The position numbers were made by a program, and so were the translations under genes. A stretch of 7,673 nt of DNA from Deltaproteobacteria bacterium (GTDB lineage Bacteria > Desulfobacterota > DAOWOC01). The DNA lies in the NCBI GenBank assembly GCA_030642225.1, contig DAOWOC010000039.1, forward strand, positions 1 to 7,673. Direction: 5' to 3'. The notes under the pieces were generated by a model. It was given only the letters and a program-made list of their open reading frames with translations. It was not told the DNA's origin and did not search any database. Each line of letters starts with the position of its first letter. The stretch's first letter is position 1. This document shows positions 1 to 5,955 of this stretch, piece after piece.

Positions 1-1001
1 CTGTATTTTTTAAGTCCCTTATCAATTATTAAACTTTCTACACCCTGAAGTGCGGCAATAAATCCCTTTCCCTTATCAGGTCTCATTATCATGGTTGCTG
101 TAGATAAACTGTCCGCAACCATTGCAGTATCGGCTATTACTGAAACTGATGAGTTAAAGGGTGTTGATACCCCGCTTACCGGACTTATAATATGATGGTA
201 CAATTTTTTATTATCAAAAAAGACCTCATAATCACCGGATGTTGCAATTGCCTTATCATCCAAACATATAACGCCTAAATATTCGTTTCTTTTCCCCGGG
301 TCTTGTATGCCGACCTTCCATGGTTTATTGCCCATCCGGGTTCCTATTGCCCTGATATCTCCTCCGGCATTAATCAAAGCATGTTTAACGCCCTTTTTTA
401 AAAGAAATTCACATGCCTTGTCAACGATATAACCCTTTGCTATCCCATCTAAAGTAATAGACATATCACTATGTTTAAGGATAATTTGATTATCCTTAAT
501 GGCTATTTTATCCTGTCCCACCAATTCAAGGACAGGTTTCAAATCAGAGGCAGTAATATCATTCCCTTTGTTAAAGTCATGTTTTTTAATCTCATTTAAA
601 AGGGGAAGAATTGTTATATCAAACATGCCCTTACTTTTATTCCCGGCACTTATTGATGCATTTACAACATCTATCAATTCACAAGGCGCACCCTTGACAT
701 ATCCTTTTTCATTAAGAAAACTAACAGGGCTTGATGTATCAAAACGATTTAAAATACTTATAAGCCTCTCTGTCTCCTGAAAGGTTTGATTAATAATATC
801 CTGAGCCTGCATGGTGTTATTATGCATAAGGGTTATATCAAGAAAGGTTCCCATTAAAGCCCTTGTTTCATTAACCTTGTATAAACCGCGCGCGACCCGA
901 ACCCCCTCCGCCATGGTCCATGTAGGCAAAATCAATGCAATTCCAGATAAACCAACAGCCTTTAAAAATAATCTTCTGGTCATTCCAGAGGTCTTATCCA
1001 T
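1..1001 (-). CDS. apbE: ApbE-family FMN transferase with a Tat signal peptide (3' end beyond the window)
   Basis: The product uses FAD to attach FMN covalently to threonines, here presumably those of RnfG and RnfD on the outer face of the membrane. I read 333 residues from ATG 999-1001 to the window edge; family members are about 330-350 residues, so probably only a short C-terminal tail is missing. Visible family features are FDIT (residues 127-130), the core LDGIAKGY (184-191), NAGGDIRAIG (211-220), ATSGDY (253-258), YHHIISPVSG (268-277), and ADSLSTA (296-302), whose Asp and Thr match the Mg-binding positions. The N-terminus has a twin-arginine motif, TRRLFLK (8-14), then a hydrophobic stretch and a likely cleavage site near TMA (29-31); there is no lipobox cysteine. 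It starts 21 bases after the rnfB stop, behind a weak GGATG ribosome site, and is the last rnf operon gene seen. Start choice is fairly firm: the next ATG (codon 7) has no ribosome site. Confidence 0.93.
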   Translation of the reverse strand, partial: MDKTSGMTRRLFLKAVGLSGIALILPTWTMAEGVRVARGLYKVNETRALMGTFLDITLMHNNTMQAQDIINQTFQETERLISILNRFDTSSPVSFLNEKGYVKGAPCELIDVVNASISAGNKSKGMFDITILPLLNEIKKHDFNKGNDITASDLKPVLELVGQDKIAIKDNQIILKHSDMSITLDGIAKGYIVDKACEFLLKKGVKHALINAGGDIRAIGTRMGNKPWKVGIQDPGKRNEYLGVICLDDKAIATSGDYEVFFDNKKLYHHIISPVSGVSTPFNSSVSVIADTAMVADSLSTATMIMRPDKGKGFIAALQGVESLIIDKGLKKY

Positions 1002-1022
1002 AATTCATCCGCTATCCACGTT

Positions 1023-2490
1023 TTATCCCTCCTGCCGATGGTTATAACAAGTGATACAGCAATTCAGACATCTTGCAGATTCATGCATTGCCTGTTCTTC
1101 TGTGAATCCAAGCTCAACTTCATTATAATTATGTTCACGTTCCTCTGGTTCAAGTTCCGGCATTTTTTCCCTTGGGGACTTATCAATACCAGTAACATCC
1201 TCAAATGCACTTTCAGGATGAAGTTTTTTCAACTCATTTTCAGGAGGCAAAACGTCCTCTCCCCTTAAGTATAGGTCAATTGACCTCGCTGCCCTGCGAC
1301 CGCCTCCAATGGCAGCTACAACCGTAGCCGGGCCAGTAAAGATATCACCAGCAGTAAAAATATACGGGACATTTGTCTGCAGAGTTGTTTCATCAGCCTC
1401 TACGGTCTTCCACCTGGTATATTTAAGACCTTTTAAATGCCTGTCTTCTTCAGTAAAAGCAAGGTCAGGGAACTGGCCAATAGCTGCAATAATATTGTCA
1501 AGTTCGATAATAGTCTCGGAGCCATCGACAGGGACAGGTCTTCTTCTCCCTGATGCATCAGGTTCACCGAGTTCCATTTTAATATACTCTATCCCTGTTA
1601 CCTTATTATCCTGAGTAATTACCTTTGTAGGAGCTGCCAGAAAATGAAATTTAACACCTTCCTTTTCCGCTTCTGCAACCTCAATATCATTAGCAGGCAT
1701 CTCTGCACGGGACCTGCGATAAATAATTGTTACCTCATCTGCCCCCATCCTTAAAGATGTCCTTGAGGCATCAATTGCCGTATTACCGCCACCGATAATT
1801 GCAACCTTACTGCCGACCTTGACTTCTCCTGTCAGATCCTGATCAATCAAAAAATCAATACCTGATAAAACGCCTTCAGACTCCTCGCCATCAACCCCAA
1901 GGCCTCGACTTCCCCATGCCCCTTCAGCCATAAGTATTGCATCAAACCCCTGAAGCCTCAAACCGGCTATTGTATAATCCTTGCCCAAAGCCATATCCCT
2001 TTTTGCAACAATGCCCAAATCCAGAATCCCCTGAATCTCCCAATCAAGTATTTTTTTAGGAAGTCTGTATTCAGGAATTCCATATCTTGTCATACCGCCA
2101 AGATTTGGCATAGCCTCAAATATTGTAACATCATGGCCCAATCGACGAAGATAAAAAGCCGCAGAAAGCCCTGCAGGCCCGCCGCCAATAACAGCTACGC
2201 TCTTTCCTGTATCAGGTGCAACAGGAATCGTCAGCCGTGATCCTCTCTCATACATCTCATAATCTGCTGCAAAACGTTTGAGATGATTTATATTAACCGA
2301 CTCATCAACATGTCTCCTCCTGCACTCAAATTCACACGGATGAGGACATACTCTTCCACAAACAAGAGGAAGAGGGTTCCGCTCTTTTATTGTATATAGC
2401 GCCTGATCATATTCACCATTTTTAATATGATTTATATATTTAGGAATATTTATCTGAGCCGGACAAGTCTGCTGACAAGGAGCGAGTCCC
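1023..2490 (-). other. GltD/NfnB-like flavoprotein module within the RnfB fusion
   Basis: This is the part of the rnfB gene that codes for residues about 200-687. Its domain order (N-terminal Fe-S domain, FAD Rossmann fold split by an NAD(P) Rossmann fold) matches the beta subunit of glutamate synthase, the large subunit of the bifurcating transhydrogenase NfnAB, and the N-terminal half of dihydropyrimidine dehydrogenase. It lacks its own start signal at the junction and no stop codon separates it from RnfB, so it is translated as part of RnfB. No glutamate synthase large subunit (gltB) or NfnA-like gene lies next to it in the window, which argues against a role in glutamate synthesis. The module boundary is estimated by eye and could be off by some 15 residues. 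Confidence 0.9.
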
Positions 2491-3086
2491 TCATTATCTG
2501 AATTAAAATGCAGCAATCTGGTTCTTTCTGTTACGAGTGAAAGGATACCCTTGGGACAATTACTTACACATGTCCCGCATCCAACACACGCCATCTCATT
2601 AAAAACAGGGATACCTTCATCCCCAATCTTTACAGCATCAAACTGACAACTCTTAACGCATGTGCCAAGACCGATACAGCCCACATTACAATCCTTCTCA
2701 CCACCATAAAGAAGAACCGCTGCCCTGCAATCATCAACACCATCATATATATATTTTTTATCCGCTCTGTCACCGCCGCTGCAATTTAATATTACATATT
2801 TTCTTTCTGCAGCTTCAAAAGAAACGCCCATTATTTCAGCAATCTTAGCGTAAACTGCCGGCCCGCCGGCAACACAAATATTGACCTCTGCATCGGAAGC
2901 AGCAATGGCCTCTGCTGCACCACTGCAACCGGCATATCCGCATCCTCCACAATTTGCTCCGGGAAGCGCTTCTTCAATAGCAGTTATTTTAGGATCAACC
3001 TCCACATAAAAAACCTTGGAAGCAATGCCAAGACCAATCCCGGCAAAAAGTCCCAGACCTCCCATGGCCAGTGCCGCTTCAATCAT
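1023..3086 (-). CDS. rnfB: RnfB fused to a GltD/NfnB-like FAD- and NAD(P)-binding oxidoreductase
   Basis: 687 residues in one uninterrupted frame, start ATG 3084-3086 behind a good GGAGGG ribosome site. RnfB takes electrons from (or gives them to) ferredoxin at the cytoplasmic face. Part one, residues 1-185, is a standard RnfB: a hydrophobic N-terminal anchor (about 5-27), the RnfB-type 4Fe-4S motif CGGCGYAGC (46-54) with C71, the family cysteines C102 and C120, then two ferredoxin-type clusters (C133/C137/C143/C147 and C167/C170/C173/C177). After a linker of about 15 residues, part two (about 200-687) is a complete glutamate-synthase-small-subunit-like flavoprotein: Fe-S cysteines C204, C208, C243, C247, C251, C255; FAD motif GGGPAGLSAA (301-310); a second nucleotide motif GGGNTAIDA (432-440) followed by YRRSRAEMPA (456-465); FAD-closing motif TAGDIF (578-583); and a C-terminal CLNCCITC (673-680). 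Ordinary RnfB ends after its ferredoxin clusters, so this is a real fusion. Substrate (NADH or NADPH) is not proven. Confidence 0.96.
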   Translation of the reverse strand: MIEAALAMGGLGLFAGIGLGIASKVFYVEVDPKITAIEEALPGANCGGCGYAGCSGAAEAIAASDAEVNICVAGGPAVYAKIAEIMGVSFEAAERKYVILNCSGGDRADKKYIYDGVDDCRAAVLLYGGEKDCNVGCIGLGTCVKSCQFDAVKIGDEGIPVFNEMACVGCGTCVSNCPKGILSLVTERTRLLHFNSDNEGLAPCQQTCPAQINIPKYINHIKNGEYDQALYTIKERNPLPLVCGRVCPHPCEFECRRRHVDESVNINHLKRFAADYEMYERGSRLTIPVAPDTGKSVAVIGGGPAGLSAAFYLRRLGHDVTIFEAMPNLGGMTRYGIPEYRLPKKILDWEIQGILDLGIVAKRDMALGKDYTIAGLRLQGFDAILMAEGAWGSRGLGVDGEESEGVLSGIDFLIDQDLTGEVKVGSKVAIIGGGNTAIDASRTSLRMGADEVTIIYRRSRAEMPANDIEVAEAEKEGVKFHFLAAPTKVITQDNKVTGIEYIKMELGEPDASGRRRPVPVDGSETIIELDNIIAAIGQFPDLAFTEEDRHLKGLKYTRWKTVEADETTLQTNVPYIFTAGDIFTGPATVVAAIGGGRRAARSIDLYLRGEDVLPPENELKKLHPESAFEDVTGIDKSPREKMPELEPEEREHNYNEVELGFTEEQAMHESARCLNCCITCYNHRQEG

Positions 3087-3123
3087 TTTAATCCCTCCGA
3101 CATAATTTTATAAGTAAAGATAA

Positions 3124-3714
3124 TTATCCGACCATTCCCTTAAATCCATAAAACGCCAGGGCAATAAGACCTGCTGTTACAAGACCAATAGCTGTTCCAT
3201 CAAAGGGTTTAGGGATCTTTAATAAAGCAAAACGTTCTCTCAATCCGGCAAACAGGATAAGGGCGATACCAAACCCTACTGCTGAACTAAAATCAAAAAT
3301 CAATGTCTGTAAAAAAGTATAATCTTCTTTTATATTAATTATGGCAACACCCAATACCGCACAATTTGTCGTTATTAAAGGCAAAAAGATACCTAATGAT
3401 CTGTATATTGTGGGAACAGACTTTTGAAGAAACATTTCAACCAACTGTACCAAAGCTGCAATAACGAGGATAAACGTAAGGGTTTGTAAATATTCCAGTT
3501 CATATGGAATTAAAAGGAATTTATGTACCATCCATGAGATTGTTCCTGCCAGAACCATGACAAATGTTACTGACATGGCCATGCCCAAGGCAGTATCCAT
3601 GTTTTTGGATGTGCCCAAAAAAGGACAGTTTCCAAGAAATTGTGCTAAAAGTATATTATTAACAAAAACCGCTAAAATAACTAAAATAAAATAATCAGAT
3701 AATGCCCATTCCAT
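3124..3714 (-). CDS. rnfA: Rnf complex integral membrane subunit RnfA
   Basis: A 196-residue, strongly hydrophobic protein with about six membrane helices, the usual size for RnfA/NqrE. RnfA and its inverted homologue RnfE form the membrane core that carries electrons across through a shared intramembrane 2Fe-2S centre. The two expected cysteine motifs are present: FLGNCPFLG with C30, and TTNCAVLG with C118. The C-terminal LRERF (158-162) is also typical. Start ATG 3712-3714 has a GAGGG ribosome site about 7 bases upstream. It lies 37 bases before rnfB and follows rnfE after an 80-base AT-rich spacer, the longest gap in the operon. Nothing looks broken. Confidence 0.97.
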   Translation of the reverse strand: MEWALSDYFILVILAVFVNNILLAQFLGNCPFLGTSKNMDTALGMAMSVTFVMVLAGTISWMVHKFLLIPYELEYLQTLTFILVIAALVQLVEMFLQKSVPTIYRSLGIFLPLITTNCAVLGVAIINIKEDYTFLQTLIFDFSSAVGFGIALILFAGLRERFALLKIPKPFDGTAIGLVTAGLIALAFYGFKGMVG

Positions 3715-3794
3715 AAAATAACCCTCACTTTTTTAGGTTATGTTTTAAATATCTATATCAAAAATTTATTTAACAAATAAAAAGCTATTATATT
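3715..3794 (-). other. 80-base AT-rich spacer between rnfE and rnfA
   Basis: This is the longest gap inside the operon. It holds no terminator-like GC stem. Next to rnfA a weak 6-bp inverted repeat (ATAACC/GGTTAT at 3718-3723 and 3736-3741 on the plus strand) overlaps the rnfA ribosome site. I do not see a convincing internal promoter. Confidence 0.5.
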
Positions 3795-4391
3795 TTAAGC
3801 CTTTGACTGCATTGAAATATAGTTCATAACTGCCAGCAAAATCCCGAGACATATAAATGCTCCGGGAGCCTTAACCATAAAAGCAAATGGCTCATAATGA
3901 GCGCTCATAACTGAAAAACCAAATAATTGCCCTGTCCCGATAAGTTCCCTGATTCCCCCAAGGAGAGTCAAAGAGGCAGTAAAACCTAACCCCATGCCCA
4001 ATCCGTCTGCAATAGAAAGCATCACTGAATTTTTTGAGGCAAAGGCCTCTGCCCTTCCCAGAATAATACAATTGACCACGATTAACGGGATAAAAATACC
4101 AAGTTGCTGATATAATGAATAAACATAGGCCTGCATTAATAGCTCAACCGCCACAACAAAAGTGGCAATAATCACGATAAATGCCGCTATCCTGACCTTT
4201 GACGGGATAATATTACGCATCATGGAAACCAGCGTGTTTGAGCATATTAAAACAAATGTTGTTGCAAGCCCCATCCCCAAACCATTTTTAGCTGCTGTTG
4301 TAACAGCAAGCACAGGACAAAGACCAAGCACTAAACGAAAAGGCGGCAGTTCATTCCAAAGGCCTTTTGTAAATTCTTGCACAATCCTCAT
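3795..4391 (-). CDS. rnfE: Rnf complex integral membrane subunit RnfE
   Basis: A 198-residue membrane protein, homologous to RnfA and NqrD, with about six predicted helices. With RnfA it holds the intramembrane 2Fe-2S centre that links the cytoplasmic Fe-S chain to the FMN of RnfG. The two matching cysteine motifs are GLCPVLAVT with C25 and VVNCIILGRAEAFA with C108; the latter sequence is close to the family consensus and separates RnfE from RnfA. LLGGIREL (143-150) is another family mark. Start ATG 4389-4391 has an AAGGAG ribosome site at good spacing. It follows rnfG after a 24-base gap. Confidence 0.97.
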   Translation of the reverse strand: MRIVQEFTKGLWNELPPFRLVLGLCPVLAVTTAAKNGLGMGLATTFVLICSNTLVSMMRNIIPSKVRIAAFIVIIATFVVAVELLMQAYVYSLYQQLGIFIPLIVVNCIILGRAEAFASKNSVMLSIADGLGMGLGFTASLTLLGGIRELIGTGQLFGFSVMSAHYEPFAFMVKAPGAFICLGILLAVMNYISMQSKA

Positions 4392-4415
4392 ATTATTACT
4401 CCTTTTGGCCTTATA

Positions 4416-5009
4416 CTAAAAAACATTCTTTATATTTTCAATATTATCTTTAAAAATAGCCACTCCATCTGAAACAGCTTTTACCACGGCCTTTGAAGAT
4501 ATAGTCGCACCTGATATAGCTTCAATCTTGCCACCCTTTGATGTAAGGGCAATATCACCGCTAACAGATAATGATTTAAACTGTTTAGTAAAATTTGCTT
4601 CTGAAATACGAGCGCCCAACCCCGGTGTCTCCTTGTGCTTGGTAATGCTAATGCCTCTGATTTGACCTTCCATATCAATCCCAAGCATTATATTAACATC
4701 ACCGCCATAACCAACATCTGAGACTTCCATAGCTAAAGCAAATAATTCCCCGTCTTTTTTGGCAGGAAACATTAATTTAGAAACATCATTCCCAAATTCA
4801 ACTTCCTTACGTTCTATCATAGGATCATTGTCAAATCCGGCAAGTACTGATAGAACAGCCGGTTCTTTAACAAATTTAATTTCCTGATCCGCTATCTTAT
4901 CTTTTGTCTTGTCTTTTAATATTGATAAAGATACACCGGACACACAGCAAATCACAGTCAATACTATAAACATCTTAATAATATCACGCACTTGCTTTAA
5001 CCCTCCCAT
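4416..5009 (-). CDS. rnfG: Rnf complex FMN-binding subunit RnfG
   Basis: A 197-residue protein with one N-terminal membrane helix (about 13-31) and an FMN-binding domain outside the cytoplasm. It passes electrons from the RnfA/RnfE centre to RnfD. The flavinylation motif SGAT at 166-169 puts the covalent FMN on T169; GYGG (100-103) and HKETPGLG (125-132) are the other conserved blocks. I chose ATG 5007-5009 because a GAGGG ribosome site precedes it closely and the protein then begins a few residues before the membrane helix, as is normal. The frame is open further up to a GTG at 5046-5048, but that codon has no ribosome site and would add 13 residues lying inside rnfD. With the chosen start the gene overlaps the end of rnfD by 26 bases, which suggests translational coupling. 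Confidence 0.95.
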   Translation of the reverse strand: MGGLKQVRDIIKMFIVLTVICCVSGVSLSILKDKTKDKIADQEIKFVKEPAVLSVLAGFDNDPMIERKEVEFGNDVSKLMFPAKKDGELFALAMEVSDVGYGGDVNIMLGIDMEGQIRGISITKHKETPGLGARISEANFTKQFKSLSVSGDIALTSKGGKIEAISGATISSKAVVKAVSDGVAIFKDNIENIKNVF

Positions 5010-5955
5010 ATACCCTCGGTCTAATCCTGTCAAAAAGCGGGGTGACACAATTCATTAAGAGTATGCCATATGCAATTCCTTCAATATGTCCGCCCCACAA
5101 CCTGATCAGCATAGTCATAACACCGCATCCTATTCCAAAACACCATAGGCCAGGCCTGGTATAAGGTGATGTTACAGGTTCTGTAGCTATAAAAAATGCC
5201 CCTATAGCCGCTAAACCGATTACAAGATGAAAACAGGGTAGTGGGTTAACATCACTGTCAATCACATAACATAAAGTGGCGATAATAAAGATGGCGCCAA
5301 GGAATCCTGCCGGTATTTCCCAGCGGATAATTTTTTTCCATATCAGATATAAACCACCGGATAGAAGAGCAAGGGATGATGTGGCACCAATTGCCCCGGG
5401 GGTATTACCCATAAAGAGCTGCTTAAAACCATATTCCTCAAAATCCATAATTCCCCATATTTTTAATAATTCAATGGGGGACTGGACCAAATTGGAACCA
5501 CCGGCAAACGGCCCTGCAACACCGAGCCAGCTTGTCATATGATCAGGCCATGAGATGGCAAGTATAACAAATCCTACAAGCGCAGGGTTAAACGGATAAT
5601 TTCCAAGTCCGCCAAAAAGCTGTTTACCAAGGCTGATGCATATAAATCCTCCGACTATGGGTATCCACCACGGAACCGCTGGCGGCAGAATCATCCCAAG
5701 GATCATACCCTGCAAAAATGCGCTGCCATCTGACAATGTACTCATCTTGCCCATAATCTTACATGCAATAAATTCCGTCACCATTGCCGACACTATACTT
5801 AAAGCCACGATTAAAAGAGCGCGCCAGCCAAAAAAATAGACACCGCAAAATAATGCAGGCAAAAGAGCAAGAGAGGTATGATACATGCGTAAGGAAACCT
5901 TATCGCCTGACCTGAGATGCGGCGGCATTGAAACAGTCAATAATTTATTCTTCAT
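4984..5955 (-). CDS. rnfD: Rnf complex integral membrane subunit RnfD
   Basis: A 323-residue polytopic membrane protein of the NqrB/RnfD family, with roughly ten hydrophobic segments. It takes electrons from RnfG and is the subunit most closely tied to ion pumping. The covalent FMN site is GAIGATSSLAL (187-197) with T192; the usual SGAT is IGAT here, a tolerated variation since clostridial proteins have GET at this place as I recall them. Other family blocks are SDGSAFLQGMILGMILPP (75-92), GLGNYPFNPALVGF (116-129), FFIATEPVTSP (254-264) and LLMNCVTPLFDR (299-310). The start is ATG 5953-5955, set by an excellent GGAGGAGG ribosome site inside the end of rnfC; the upstream in-frame extension (to 6087) lies wholly within rnfC and is not RnfD-like. 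The gene overlaps rnfC by 11 bases and rnfG by 26. Confidence 0.96.
   Translation of the reverse strand: MKNKLLTVSMPPHLRSGDKVSLRMYHTSLALLPALFCGVYFFGWRALLIVALSIVSAMVTEFIACKIMGKMSTLSDGSAFLQGMILGMILPPAVPWWIPIVGGFICISLGKQLFGGLGNYPFNPALVGFVILAISWPDHMTSWLGVAGPFAGGSNLVQSPIELLKIWGIMDFEEYGFKQLFMGNTPGAIGATSSLALLSGGLYLIWKKIIRWEIPAGFLGAIFIIATLCYVIDSDVNPLPCFHLVIGLAAIGAFFIATEPVTSPYTRPGLWCFGIGCGVMTMLIRLWGGHIEGIAYGILLMNCVTPLFDRIRPRVYGRVKASA

Noticed and set aside
1038..1614. Plus-strand open frames opposite rnfB, such as 1038-1268 and 1309-1614
   Set aside because: They lie antisense to a strongly conserved coding region and their translations resemble no protein family.
1023..2490. GltD-like part as a separate glutamate synthase small subunit
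   Set aside because: It has no stop or start at the junction with RnfB, and no gltB-like gene is near.
5010..5048. GTG start 13 codons upstream for RnfG
   Set aside because: No ribosome site precedes it and the added residues lie within rnfD; the ATG at 5007-5009 has a site and places the membrane helix normally.
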